Positions 8,255 through 17,565 of a stretch of DNA of 51,972 nt are shown piece by piece. Origin of the DNA: Acidobacteriota bacterium (lineage in GTDB: Bacteria > Acidobacteriota > Blastocatellia > Pyrinomonadales > Pyrinomonadaceae); assembly GCA_019242475.1 (NCBI GenBank), contig JAFAVK010000073.1, positions 1 through 51,972 of the forward strand. The letters are read 5' to 3'. The notes beneath the pieces were generated by a model. The model was not told where the DNA came from. It ran no database searches and saw only the letters and a program-made list of their open reading frames with translations. The number at the start of each line of letters is the position of its first letter. Within the stretch, counting starts at the first letter, position 1. The position numbers and the translations under genes were made by a program.

Positions 8255-10603
8255 ATGAAGAGAACGCTCACCGTCCTTCTGGCGTGTCTTCTCGCGCAGG
8301 CGCCCGCGCTCGCGCGCCAGCAGCCGCAGCCGCAGCAGACGCCCGCGCAGACCCCGCCGCCCGCGCCGACGCCGGACGTGCCGGACTGGTTGAAGAACCT
8401 GCCCACGGGGCCGGCGCCGTCGCAGGGGTCGATTCAAATCCTGCCGCCGGGCGTGCCCCAGACCGTCGAGCACGACGAGGACGACGTGGTGCGCATCACC
8501 TCGAACCTCGTGCAGATCGACGCCGTGGTGACGGACAAGAAGGGGCGGCTGGTCACAGACCTCAAGCCCGACGAGTTCGAAATCCTCGCCGACGGCAGGC
8601 CGCAGAAGATCACGAACTTCTCCTACGTCCAGAACATCCCCGACACGGAGCCGACGCCCGCGCCCGCGGCCGAAGCCAAGTCGGACGTGGCGGCGCCCCC
8701 GCCCGCGCGCCTGCGCCCCGAGCAGGTCAGGCGCACCGTCGCCTTCGTCTTCAACGATCTGGAGATGTCCGCGGAGAGCGTCTACTACGCGCGCAAGGCC
8801 ATCCAGAAGTTCGTGGACGAGCAGATGCAGCCGGGCGACTTCGTCGCCATCCTCCCCGCGAGCGGCGGGAGCGGCGCCCTGCAACAGTTCACCAACGACA
8901 AGCGCCTGCTCGACGCCGCCATCAAGAACCTGCGCTGGCAGCCGCAGTACGGCCGCGGCGTCCGCCCCTTCGAGGCGCCGGACTACAGCGCCCCGCCGGA
9001 GTTCGAGGAGTCCGAGCAGGAGCGCTCCTACTTCTCGCGGCGGCGCGAGCGGTTCAGCGTCGCCACGCTCGGCGCTCTGGACGCCGTCGTCGGCGCGCTG
9101 CGCGACCTGCCCGGGCGCAAGTCGCTCGTGCTGCTCTCGGACGGCATCCCGATGCCGCCGCCCGAGGAGGATTCGGGCCGCGTGCTGGCCGGCATCAACC
9201 GCGTCATCGAGAGCGCCAACCGCGCCTCGGTCATCGTCTACACGGTTGACGTGCGCGGCCTCCCGACCTTCAACCTCCTCGACGCCAGCTCTGCGGGCGC
9301 GCCGGACGTGGGGCAGATTTCGAAGCTGATGCTCGCGCGCGGCCGCGAGCTGAACGACTCGCAGATCGGCCTGCGCCGGCTGGCCGAGGAGACGGGCGGC
9401 GTCGCCTACGTCAACTCGAACGACATCGGCGGCGGCGTGCGCCGCGCGCTCGAAGACCAGAAAGGCTACTACCTCATCGGCTACCGCCCCGACGAGGGCA
9501 CGTTCGACCCCGCGACGGGGCGGATGCGCTACCACAAGCTGACACTCAACGTGACGCGCCCCGATCTGAAGGTGCGGACGCGGCAGGGCTTCTTCGGCTT
9601 CACGGGAAAGAGCGTGACGCCGGCCACCGTGCCGGTCACGCGCGCGCAGCAGTTGCGCGCGGCGCTCGTCTCGCCCTTCCCGGCGGGCGGCGTCTCCCTG
9701 CGGCTCACGTCCCTCTTCGGCCAAGACCCGAAGCAGGGCGCCTACGTCCGCTCGTTCATACACATCGACGGCCGCGACCTCACCTTCCGGCGTCAGCCCG
9801 ACGGCAGTTACAAGTCCGTCATCGACGTGGTCGTGTTGACGTTCGGCACGAAGGGGCTCGTCGTCGGCGAGGCCAACACGACGCACACGGTGACGGTCTC
9901 GGAGAGGGTTTATAAGCAGATTCAGGAGGCGGGGCTGTTCTACGACACGGTCGTCCAGACGAAGAAGGCGGGCGGCTACCAGCTTCGGGTGGCCGTGCGC
10001 GACGTCGCGAGCGAGCGGACGGGCTCGGCCAGCCAGTACGTCGAGGTGCCGGACGTGAAGAAGGGGCGGCTCGCGCTCTCGGGCATCGTCATCAGGTCGG
10101 AGGCGTCCATGACCGCGCCGGAGAAGCCTTCCGCGGCCGCGTCGAAGCCGAAGCCCGAGGCGCCTCCCGAGCCCGAGACGGCCGCGGCGGCCGAGAACTT
10201 GCCGCCGCCTTCGAGCGTCTCGAAGCCCGAAGAGGCGCCCGCGGAAGGCCCCGCGCCGCCGCCTTCCGACCCGCAGGGCAGCCCGGCCGTGCGCCGCTTC
10301 CGGCGGGGCTCGGTCGTGGACTACGGCTTCTACGTCTACAACGCGAAGTCCGACCCCGCCGCACACCTCCAGACGCAGCTGCGCCTGTTCCGCGACGGCA
10401 AACTCGTCTACGAGGGCAAAGTGCAGTCTTTCGAGGCCCACCCGCTCAACGTACAGGGCGACGTCGCGGCGGCCGGCCGGCTTCAACTCGGGAAAGTCCT
10501 CGGCCCCGGCGACTACGCCTTCCAAATTGTCGTCACCGACCCGCTCGCCAAAGAGAAGCAGCGCGTCGCGGCGCAGTGGATCGATTTTGAGGTTGTCGAT
10601 TAG
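8255..10603 (+). CDS. Secreted VWFA-related acidobacterial protein
   Basis: This 782-residue protein starts with a signal peptide (MKRTLTVLLACLLAQAPALA) and a Gln/Pro-rich spacer. The VWFA-related domain characteristic of Acidobacteria follows: VDAVVTDKKGRLVTDLKPDEF-like entry, FVFNDLEMSAESV (a degenerate metal-ion-dependent adhesion site), SLVLLSDGIPMP, and GYYLIGYRPDEGTFDPATG near residue 415. The C-terminal half has beta-rich segments and a Pro/Ala/Glu-rich linker (about residues 620-680). ATG 8255 follows GAGGTGTCGAG; the frame is also open upstream but lacks a plausible start and overlaps the FGE gene. The function of the family is unknown; an extracellular binding or scaffold role is inferred. 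It is the strongest phylum marker in the window. Confidence 0.85.
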   Translation: MKRTLTVLLACLLAQAPALARQQPQPQQTPAQTPPPAPTPDVPDWLKNLPTGPAPSQGSIQILPPGVPQTVEHDEDDVVRITSNLVQIDAVVTDKKGRLVTDLKPDEFEILADGRPQKITNFSYVQNIPDTEPTPAPAAEAKSDVAAPPPARLRPEQVRRTVAFVFNDLEMSAESVYYARKAIQKFVDEQMQPGDFVAILPASGGSGALQQFTNDKRLLDAAIKNLRWQPQYGRGVRPFEAPDYSAPPEFEESEQERSYFSRRRERFSVATLGALDAVVGALRDLPGRKSLVLLSDGIPMPPPEEDSGRVLAGINRVIESANRASVIVYTVDVRGLPTFNLLDASSAGAPDVGQISKLMLARGRELNDSQIGLRRLAEETGGVAYVNSNDIGGGVRRALEDQKGYYLIGYRPDEGTFDPATGRMRYHKLTLNVTRPDLKVRTRQGFFGFTGKSVTPATVPVTRAQQLRAALVSPFPAGGVSLRLTSLFGQDPKQGAYVRSFIHIDGRDLTFRRQPDGSYKSVIDVVVLTFGTKGLVVGEANTTHTVTVSERVYKQIQEAGLFYDTVVQTKKAGGYQLRVAVRDVASERTGSASQYVEVPDVKKGRLALSGIVIRSEASMTAPEKPSAAASKPKPEAPPEPETAAAAENLPPPSSVSKPEEAPAEGPAPPPSDPQGSPAVRRFRRGSVVDYGFYVYNAKSDPAAHLQTQLRLFRDGKLVYEGKVQSFEAHPLNVQGDVAAAGRLQLGKVLGPGDYAFQIVVTDPLAKEKQRVAAQWIDFEVVD

Positions 10604-10655
10604 GAAGTTAGGGGAGCCGTCGCCCTGAACGCTTAAATACAAGAAGAGGGAAATC

Positions 10656-12116
10656 CTACTTCTTAACGACCTCCGGGCTCTCCACGTTCAACGCGTTCGT
10701 CAGCTTCAACGGCTCGCCTTTCGTCGTCCTGACCTTAACGTTGCGCATCTGCCAGTCGCGCGCGTGTTCGACGAAGCCGGTCTCTTCGCCTTCGGCGTTG
10801 ATGTCGGCGAAGGTGACGCCGACGATTGGTTTCTCGGGCAGGCCGGTGGCGGTGAAGACGCGTTTGGCGCCGGAGACTTCGACGTGCTCGATTCTGATGT
10901 CGCGGAACTCGCAGTAGCCGCGCTCGACCGGCAGGACGGGCGTGTTCATGACGACCCAGTGCGGCGGCGGGTTCGTAATCTCCTTCGGGATGGTGGCGTA
11001 GGAGTAGCTCGGGTTCCAGTTGAGCGTGAAGGTGAAGGGCAGCGGGACGTTCTCCATCCTGATGTCGCGGATGAGCACGTCCGAGACGTAGCCGCCGCGC
11101 GTCCTGGCCGACTTGAAGCGCAGCCCTTCGCTCGTCCCGACGCCGCGGTTGCGGTAGGCGACGACGTGGCGGATGCCGCCCGAGGTTTCGCTGCCGAAGG
11201 AGAGCACGCCGCCGCCGTGGCGCGTCAAATTGTCGCGCACGACGACGTACTCGGTCGGCCTGGCGACGCGCAGGCCGTCGGAGTCGCGCCCGGCCTTCAG
11301 GCAGATGTCGTCGTCGTTGTTGTCGATGTCGCAGTGCTGCACGAGGACGTTTGAAGAGGAGTCGATGTCCACGCCGTCCGTGCTCGGGCCGCCGTTCTCG
11401 CTGATCTTAATCCCGTCAACGGTGACGTGGTCGGAGTAGACGACCTGCACCGTCCAGAAGCCGGAGCGCTTCAAACTTAAATTCTCGACCGACACGTCCG
11501 AAGACTTCCAGACGACCAGCAGGCGCACGCGCTCGGCGTCGTAGTCGGCGGCCCAGCGCAGGCCGCGCGGCTCGTAGTCGTTGCGGCGCAGGTTCCAGTA
11601 CCTGTCCCACCACTTCTTCCCGCGCCCGTCGATGACGCCGCCGCCGGAGAGCGTGACGCTCTTCTGCTCGTTGACGTTGATGAGGGCGGCGGGCCACTTC
11701 ATCTCGATGCCCGCGACGCGCGTGAAGATGGAGGGGTAGTCCGCGTCCTCCTGGCTCCCCAAGAGCGTGACGCCCTCGCCGACGGAGAAGTTGACGCCCG
11801 ACTTGATGAAGAGCGCGCCCGTCACGTACTGCCCCGGCTTGAACCGGACGACCCCGCCGCCCGCCTTCGCGCAGGCGTCGATGGCCTTCTGAATCGCCTT
11901 CGTCGAGTTCGTCTCGCCGTCCCCGGCCGCGCCGTACTCGTTCGCGGAACAGATGCGCTTCTTCGACGGCTTCCGACGCGCGCCCACCGTCTTCACCCAC
12001 GCGGGCAGCCCGGCTTCCGCCTCTTTCGCCGTCGTCTGCGCAGTCATCTCCATTCCGCACGCCGCGTACATGAGAAAGGGCAGCGCCGCGACGACCGACC
12101 TCAACCTCTTCGACAT
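10656..12116 (-). CDS. GH28 family glycosidase (polygalacturonase/rhamnogalacturonase type), second copy in operon
   Basis: This 486-residue protein has a signal peptide with possible lipobox (LMYAAC), a typical GH28 start (ANEYGAAGDGETNSTKAI) and a parallel beta-helix. GH28 active-site blocks are present: STDGVDID (for NTDG-x-D), NNDDDICLK (paired aspartates), RHGGGVLSFGSE (for G-H-G) and RFKS (for R-I-K). The histidine block reads HGGG rather than GHG, so specificity may differ from classical endo-polygalacturonases; exo-acting or rhamnogalacturonan-specific members are possible. It is the last gene of the RG-I operon, 27 bases after the other GH28 gene, and ends 52 bases from the convergent VWA gene. 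A GGGGGAG site sits two bases before the ATG. Confidence 0.88.
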   Translation of the reverse strand: MSKRLRSVVAALPFLMYAACGMEMTAQTTAKEAEAGLPAWVKTVGARRKPSKKRICSANEYGAAGDGETNSTKAIQKAIDACAKAGGGVVRFKPGQYVTGALFIKSGVNFSVGEGVTLLGSQEDADYPSIFTRVAGIEMKWPAALINVNEQKSVTLSGGGVIDGRGKKWWDRYWNLRRNDYEPRGLRWAADYDAERVRLLVVWKSSDVSVENLSLKRSGFWTVQVVYSDHVTVDGIKISENGGPSTDGVDIDSSSNVLVQHCDIDNNDDDICLKAGRDSDGLRVARPTEYVVVRDNLTRHGGGVLSFGSETSGGIRHVVAYRNRGVGTSEGLRFKSARTRGGYVSDVLIRDIRMENVPLPFTFTLNWNPSYSYATIPKEITNPPPHWVVMNTPVLPVERGYCEFRDIRIEHVEVSGAKRVFTATGLPEKPIVGVTFADINAEGEETGFVEHARDWQMRNVKVRTTKGEPLKLTNALNVESPEVVKK

Positions 12117-12143
12117 AGCTCCCCCAAGTCCGACCGTTAAGAC

Positions 12144-13838
12144 CTAAAACTTCTTCGACTCCGCCCGCTCGACGCGCGTGTCGGGGACGGGGCGCGAGTC
12201 GCGGACGTTGAAGTCTTCGACGTTCTTGAGGACGAACGTCGGCACGTCGGCCGTCTTCTGCGCCGCGACGCCGCGGAAGTTCGCGCCGCGCACGTCTTCC
12301 AGATGAAAAGCGGGGCGCAGGTCTTCCGACATGAAGCCCACTTCGACGTTGGAGAGTTCCACGCCGCGCGCGTGGCGGATGAAGAAGCCGTAGGCGGGGA
12401 GTTCGCCGAACATCGAAGGCTCGGGGTAGTTCGTCTCGCGCTCCGGCGGCTCAAGCGCGGCCTGCGCGCGCGTGCCGCCGCCCCTGTAGAGGATGCGGAT
12501 GTCGCTCAGTCGAACGTCTTCGACCGGATGGCCCGGCAGGCCCGCGATGATGGAGGCGTAACGCGGGTCTGCGTTGTAGACGACGACGTTGCTGATCTGT
12601 ACCCGCCGAAGGACGCCCGCCGGGGCCCCGGCCGGCCCGCGCATCCGCGCCCCGAGGCGCAAAAAGATTGGGGCGGTCACCACGTCGCGCATCGTGACGT
12701 TTGAAATCGTGATGTCTTCGATAGGGCCGCCGTCCACGGTCTCCAGGGCGAGGCCGCGGCAGTGGTCGAAGACGATGTTCGAGATGGTGATGTTCTTAAA
12801 CCCGCCGTTCGACTCCGTCCCGAACTTGAGGCGCCCGGTCGGGCCGTCCTTGTCGGGCGCCTGCGTGACGTTGCGCTTGTACGTGGCGTCGAGGAGCGAG
12901 CCGATGTCGTAGCCGCTCACAAAACAGTTCGTGATCGTCACGTTCTCGGTCGCGCGCGCGAAGCCGAGCGCGTAGGAGCTTTTGAGGACGATGGCGTCGT
13001 CGTTCGGCGAGTTGACCGAGCAGTTCGAGACGCGCACGTTGCGGCACGAGTCGATGTCGAAGCCGTCGCGGTTGGTGTCAACCTTCAGATTGTCGATGGT
13101 CAGGTTGTCCACGCCCGTCGCGAGCAGCGCGAAGTGTCCGCCGTTCAAAATCGAGAAGTCGCGGAGCGCGACGTTGCGCGAGAGCTTCAGGGAGATGGCC
13201 TTGTTGCCGAGCCCCGCCATCGCGCTGTGCGGCAAATCTTCGCCGAGCGGCGAGACGGGGCGCGCGGCCTGCGCCCCCCCGAGCGTGGTCGGCGTGTCCC
13301 CGGCCTGCAAGGGGCGGCGCGGGCGCGGGCTGCGGCGCGTCAGGCCGCGGCCGTCGATGAGTCCGGGGCCGTAGATGGAGACGTTCTCGACGCCCACGCC
13401 CCAGATGAGACTGTTCTGCCAGTGTGAGTGGCCGAAGTCCTGATACATGTCCCACTCGTCGTTCGGTTCGGGCTGGTCGTAGCTGCCTCTGTCCTTCTCG
13501 GGGTCGGCGGCGAGGATGGTCGCGCCCGAGTCGAGGTGGAGAGAGACGTTGCTCTTCAGGCGAATCGAGAAACAGAGGTACGTGCCCGCGGGGAAATGCA
13601 CCGTCCCGCCTCCCGACGCGGCCGCGGCCTCAATCGCGCGGTTGACGGACGGAGTGTCCACGGTCTTCCCGTCGCCCCGCGCCCCGTAAGCGCGCACGCT
13701 GTAGACGAGCGCGTCGTTCGGCTGCGCCCCCGCCGCCCTTCGTTGCGCGGAGGCGTCGTTTCGGCCGTTGAAGCTCAGCAGACATGCGGACAGGGTGAGC
13801 GTGACGGCGGCGATAAGTCCAAGCCGATGTTTCCTCAT
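12144..13838 (-). CDS. GH28 family glycosidase, lipoprotein-like
   Basis: This 564-residue protein opens with a leader ending LTLSAC, a good lipobox, suggesting membrane anchoring. The GH28 entry VRAYGARGDGKTVDTPSVNRA is followed by beta-helix rungs with NRDGFDIDS (the NTDG block with Thr replaced by Arg), NDDAIVLKS (paired aspartates) and FGTESNGGFKN. A low-complexity insert (RRSPRPRRPLQAGDTPTT) interrupts the helix around residues 185-225. The length exceeds the usual 400-480 residues because of this insert and extra C-terminal rungs. ATG 13838 has GGAGAGAG upstream; the longer open frame runs through the repeat cluster and is not used. A role in cleaving galacturonan or rhamnogalacturonan products is inferred from family and operon. 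Confidence 0.87.
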   Translation of the reverse strand: MRKHRLGLIAAVTLTLSACLLSFNGRNDASAQRRAAGAQPNDALVYSVRAYGARGDGKTVDTPSVNRAIEAAAASGGGTVHFPAGTYLCFSIRLKSNVSLHLDSGATILAADPEKDRGSYDQPEPNDEWDMYQDFGHSHWQNSLIWGVGVENVSIYGPGLIDGRGLTRRSPRPRRPLQAGDTPTTLGGAQAARPVSPLGEDLPHSAMAGLGNKAISLKLSRNVALRDFSILNGGHFALLATGVDNLTIDNLKVDTNRDGFDIDSCRNVRVSNCSVNSPNDDAIVLKSSYALGFARATENVTITNCFVSGYDIGSLLDATYKRNVTQAPDKDGPTGRLKFGTESNGGFKNITISNIVFDHCRGLALETVDGGPIEDITISNVTMRDVVTAPIFLRLGARMRGPAGAPAGVLRRVQISNVVVYNADPRYASIIAGLPGHPVEDVRLSDIRILYRGGGTRAQAALEPPERETNYPEPSMFGELPAYGFFIRHARGVELSNVEVGFMSEDLRPAFHLEDVRGANFRGVAAQKTADVPTFVLKNVEDFNVRDSRPVPDTRVERAESKKF

Positions 13839-13848
13839 CGTCTCTCTC

Positions 13849-13977
13849 CGCCGCGTCAGCGGCGCTTGAATGTAGCCCGGCCTTGAAAGGCCGGGGCAGC
13901 CGACAATAAATAAGACGCCGCGTCGCGTCAGCGACGCATGAACCGACGCGGCATGTTCAAGCGTCGCTGACGCGGCG
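13849..13977. repeat. Cluster of REP-like palindromes inside the RG-I operon
   Basis: The 163-base gap between the GH105 and GH28 genes holds three related GC-rich palindromes. Arms at 13849-13870 and 13956-13977 are inverted copies with one mismatch, each containing a CGCGTCAGCG-type core. A third variant (about 13917-13942, core GCGTCAGCGACGC) lies between them. A separate perfect hairpin with 9-base stem lies at 13876-13895 (CCCGGCCTT/AAGGCCGGG). No gene is visible. The cluster interrupts an otherwise tightly packed operon. Confidence 0.72.
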
Positions 13978-14001
13978 GCCGGTTCGGCGCGTTGACGCTT
14001 G

Positions 14002-15153
14002 TTAGCGAAGCAGCGCCGACGCCGTCCAAAGAATCGGGGCCTGGCCGTGGAGGTCGCCGGTCTTGCGCGGGCGGTCGAGATAGAACTTGAGCTGCGTCGG
14101 GAGGTCGGGGCCGACCTCTTGAAAAGCCTTGTTCGTCCCGACACAGACATCGCTCACGTTCGACTCGGCGTCGAGGTGCTTGACCAGGCCGAGCCAAGCC
14201 TTGCGCGCCGCCGGGCCGTAAGTCTTCTTGTCGAGCCAGCCCTCCTTCACCCCCGTCACCATCGCGAAGGCGAACATACCCGTCCCGGAAGTCTCGGCCC
14301 AAACGTCGGGGCGGTCTACGAGCTGGCGCCAGAGGCCGTCCTCGGCCTGATATTTCAAGAGCGCCGCCATCATCGTCTTGTAGCCCTGCATGATGCGCGC
14401 GCGCCGCGGGTGACTCTTCGGCATCGAGCGCAGAAGCTCCGCCATCCCGGCCGCGTACCAGCCGTTCCCGCGCCCCCAGTAGAAGGGCGAGTCGGCCGCG
14501 TGGAAGAAGAGGCCGTTCGGCTGTTGCAGCTTGTCCAGATAGGTCGCCGTCGCGAGCGACGCGCGGTCGAGGTACTTGATGTCGCCGGTCGCGCGGAAGG
14601 CTTCCGCCTGGAGGACGTTCATCATGTACATGTCGTCCACCCAGTAGCGCGCCTCCGCGGTGATGCCGTCCGGGGTCGTCTTGTCCCACTGGCGATCCGC
14701 GAAGCCGCGCCCGAAGTCGAGGTAGCGTCTGTCCTTCGTCTGGATGTAAAGCTCCAGGGGGACTGTCCCGAAGACGCTGTAGTCCACGTGCGACTGGCGC
14801 GAGACGTGCGCGTCGCCCGCGGGCGTCAGGAACTGATCGAACTCCTTAATCAGTCTCGCCGAAAGGTCTCGGTCTTTCGTGAGCAGCGCGACCGTCAGCG
14901 CGCCGTACCAGGCGCAGATTTCGGGGTAGATGACGTACTGCCGCTTCGGCTTCTGCGCGCCGTTCTGCGTCACCGTCTGCTCGAACTCGAACGAGCGCGC
15001 GGCCCAGTTCTCCGCGACGCGCTTGCCGACCTCTTGCGGGGAAGTGCCGGCGGGCCAGTCCTTGAAAGGGTCTGCGGCGCGCGCCGCGGGGGGCAGGGGA
15101 AGGAGAATCAGCGCCGCGAGCGAGAGCACGATTGCTTTTTGTAGTCTGCGCAT
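14002..15153 (-). CDS. GH105 unsaturated rhamnogalacturonyl hydrolase, exported
   Basis: This 383-residue protein has a signal peptide (residues 1-26) and an (alpha/alpha)6-barrel sequence. Diagnostic blocks are ARYWVDDMYMMN (the aspartate of WVDD is the catalytic residue in YteR-type enzymes), FYWGRGNGWYAAGM and ETSGTGMFAFAM. GH105 enzymes hydrate and release the unsaturated galacturonyl residue left at the non-reducing end by rhamnogalacturonan lyases, so this is the natural partner of the PL11 enzyme at 20538-22499. The leader implies a periplasmic enzyme, whereas YteR is cytoplasmic. GAGGAG lies 11 bases before ATG 15153, and the GH2 gene ends 15 bases upstream. Confidence 0.92.
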   Translation of the reverse strand: MRRLQKAIVLSLAALILLPLPPAARAADPFKDWPAGTSPQEVGKRVAENWAARSFEFEQTVTQNGAQKPKRQYVIYPEICAWYGALTVALLTKDRDLSARLIKEFDQFLTPAGDAHVSRQSHVDYSVFGTVPLELYIQTKDRRYLDFGRGFADRQWDKTTPDGITAEARYWVDDMYMMNVLQAEAFRATGDIKYLDRASLATATYLDKLQQPNGLFFHAADSPFYWGRGNGWYAAGMAELLRSMPKSHPRRARIMQGYKTMMAALLKYQAEDGLWRQLVDRPDVWAETSGTGMFAFAMVTGVKEGWLDKKTYGPAARKAWLGLVKHLDAESNVSDVCVGTNKAFQEVGPDLPTQLKFYLDRPRKTGDLHGQAPILWTASALLR

Positions 15154-15168
15154 CTTTAAACTTGCTCC

Positions 15169-17565
15169 TCAACGGGTCTTCTGTCTGCTGCCGATGTTTA
15201 ATGCCGACGCGGGCGCGGCCTCGACGGAGACTGTGCCGGGCGAGAGACCCGCGGCGGTCGCCGTCACGGCGATGCGTCCGCGGGATGCGTCCGCTTTGAG
15301 CAGAGCGAAACACCGCCCTTGATAAGCGCGCCTCTCCGTCGCTTGAAAAGGCTCGTGGCTCGCGTTGTCTCCGCTGTCCACGGCGACGACGCGCCCCGCG
15401 CCGTCGGCTTTGAAAGTGATGAGGTCGGAAGCGCGCGGGACGACGACGCCGTCCGCGCCAACGACGGTCGCCTCGACGTACACGACATCGTCCCGAGAGT
15501 TGGCGAGCGTTGACTTGTCGGCGGAAAGCACGACGCGCGCGGGCCTGCCCGCCGTCTTCAGTTCATGAGTCGCGACAACCTTTCCCCCGTTCGTGCCGAC
15601 GGCGCGGAGCGTGCCCGGCTCGAACGGCACCTTCCAGTTGCGCGGTGCGTCGTCCGAGGGCCGCGGCTTCGAGCCGAGCGAGCGGCCGTTGAGGAACAGC
15701 TCGACCTGCTCGGCGTTGCTGTAGACCTCGACGTTCTCGTCGTGCGGCTTCAAGTCTTCCGGCGTCCAGTCGCCGTAGAGCACCTGCGGTCGCCTGTCCT
15801 GCCCGTAGCCGGGATCGGTCGGCGCGAGCGGCGTCGGCGCGACGCGCCTGGCGGCGTAGACCGTCGGGACTTCGCCCCACCAGCTCAACCTCTGGAAGGC
15901 GAGCGGGCGCGGCGTGCCCGTGCGGTCGAGCAGCCCGAAGTTGAAAGAGACGAGCGGCCAGCCGGGCGACTCGCCGAGGTAGTCGATGCCCGTCCAGAGG
16001 AACTGTCCGGCGTACGGCGGGTTGTCGCGCAGCGCCAGCCACTGCTCGCGGACGTGCGTGTTCTCCGTACCCAAAATCTTCCGCGTCGGCTTCTGCCGGT
16101 AGGCGGCGAGAATCTCCTGCTCGCGGTAGTTCTGCCCGACCACATCAAGCAGGTCGGCGAGGCCGTTGTCGTAGTCGTGGCTGACGTTGGGGCGGAAGAG
16201 CGCCTGCGTGACGGGGCGCGTCGGGTCTTCGCGGTGGAAGACTTCGACGAGCCCGCCGAGGATGCGTTTGGCGAGTTCGGGCTGCGGCGTGTCGTGGATT
16301 TCGTTGCCGGCGCTGTAGATGATGACCGAGGGGTGATTGCGGTCGCGGCGCGCCATGTCGCGCGCGTCCGTCTTCGACCACTCTTCGAAGTAGAGGTGAT
16401 AGTCGAAGGGGCGCTTGGCGACCGTCCACACGTCGAAGCTCTCGTCCATGACGAGGAAGCCCATGCGGTCGGCGAGGTCGAGGAACTCGGGGGCGGGCGG
16501 GTTGTGCGCGGTGCGGATGGCGTTGGCGCCGAAGCGGCGGAGGATTTCCAGACGGCGCTCCCACACGCGCAGGGGGACGGCCGCGCCGAACGCGCTCCCG
16601 TCCTGGTGGAGGCAGACGCCCTTCAGCTTGAAGTTGCGGCCGTTGAGCCAGAAGCCCGTCGCCGCCTCGAACTTGAACTCGCGGATGCCGAACGTGACTG
16701 TCTCGTCGTCAACCGCGCGGCCGGCGGCGCGCACGCGCGCGACCGCCTTGTAGAGATTCGGGTCGCGGATGTCCCAGCGCCGCGGGTTGCCGACGGAAAG
16801 CTCCTGCGTGAAGTCGGCCGTCTCGCCCGCGGCGAGCTGTCGCGGCTTCGTCTCCGCGGTGCCGACGACTTTGCCGTCGGGGTTGACGAGCTGGATTTGC
16901 AAGGAGACCGCGCGGGCCTGAGAAGACTGGTTGACGATGGTGCTGCGGACGTTGACCGTCGCGCTCGTGTTCGTGACCTGCGGCGTGGTGACGAACGTGC
17001 CCCACTGTTCGATGTGGACGGGGTCGGTCGTGACGAGCCGGACGTGGCGGTAGATGCCGGCGCCCGTGTACCAGCGCGAGGCGGGCTGCCCCGAGTTGTC
17101 GGCGCGCACGGCGACGACGTTCTCCTTGCCGAAGTCGAGGTGGTCGGTCAGCTCGTAGCGGAAGGAGCTGTAGCCGTAAGGGCGTTTCCCCAGGTGGAAG
17201 CCGTTGACCCACACGTCGCTGTTCGCCATCACGCCGTCGAAATCGACGAAGACGCGGCGCCTCGAGTCTCCGGCCGGGACGTTGAAGTGCTTGCGATACC
17301 AGCCGACGCCCGCGGGCAGGTACGCGCCGTCTTTGCCGGTCGGGTTCTTCTCGTCGAAAGGCCCCTCGATGCTCCAATCGTGCGGCACGTCGAGGCGGCG
17401 CCACGCGGCGTCGTCGAACTCGGGCCGCTCGGCGCCCTGCGCGTCGCCTTTGAAGAAGCGCCAGTCCGCGTCGAACGAGGCCGTGACGCGCGCCTGCCCT
17501 CGCGCTTGAGAGGGCAGGCAGGCGAGCGCCGTTAAGAGCAGCAAGAAGGCGGTCGTGATTCTCAT
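15169..17565 (-). CDS. GH2 beta-galactosidase-type glycosidase, exported
   Basis: This 798-residue protein has a signal peptide (1-23), a GH2 sugar-binding domain (WRRLDVPHDWSIEGPFD, GVGWYRKHF), an Ig-like domain and a TIM barrel. The barrel contains NAIRTAHNPPAPEFLDL, LVMDESFDVW, IIYSAGNEIHD (E422, acid/base) and ILGTENTHV (E501, probable nucleophile). A DUF4982-like and a further Ig-like domain follow, as in the partial GH2 at the left edge. It probably removes galactose from RG-I galactan or arabinogalactan side chains; other GH2 activities cannot be excluded. Its ATG overlaps the TGA of the GH106 gene by four bases (ATGA), indicating coupled translation. Confidence 0.91.
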   Translation of the reverse strand: MRITTAFLLLLTALACLPSQARGQARVTASFDADWRFFKGDAQGAERPEFDDAAWRRLDVPHDWSIEGPFDEKNPTGKDGAYLPAGVGWYRKHFNVPAGDSRRRVFVDFDGVMANSDVWVNGFHLGKRPYGYSSFRYELTDHLDFGKENVVAVRADNSGQPASRWYTGAGIYRHVRLVTTDPVHIEQWGTFVTTPQVTNTSATVNVRSTIVNQSSQARAVSLQIQLVNPDGKVVGTAETKPRQLAAGETADFTQELSVGNPRRWDIRDPNLYKAVARVRAAGRAVDDETVTFGIREFKFEAATGFWLNGRNFKLKGVCLHQDGSAFGAAVPLRVWERRLEILRRFGANAIRTAHNPPAPEFLDLADRMGFLVMDESFDVWTVAKRPFDYHLYFEEWSKTDARDMARRDRNHPSVIIYSAGNEIHDTPQPELAKRILGGLVEVFHREDPTRPVTQALFRPNVSHDYDNGLADLLDVVGQNYREQEILAAYRQKPTRKILGTENTHVREQWLALRDNPPYAGQFLWTGIDYLGESPGWPLVSFNFGLLDRTGTPRPLAFQRLSWWGEVPTVYAARRVAPTPLAPTDPGYGQDRRPQVLYGDWTPEDLKPHDENVEVYSNAEQVELFLNGRSLGSKPRPSDDAPRNWKVPFEPGTLRAVGTNGGKVVATHELKTAGRPARVVLSADKSTLANSRDDVVYVEATVVGADGVVVPRASDLITFKADGAGRVVAVDSGDNASHEPFQATERRAYQGRCFALLKADASRGRIAVTATAAGLSPGTVSVEAAPASALNIGSRQKTR

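Noticed and set aside
8018..10642. An 874-codon minus-strand frame opposite the VWA-protein gene
   Set aside because: Antisense shadow of the FGE end and the VWA gene, with no recognisable domain and no ribosome site.
15565..17535. A 656-codon plus-strand frame opposite the GH2 gene
   Set aside because: Antisense shadow with biased composition; the GH2 protein on the other strand has all family motifs.
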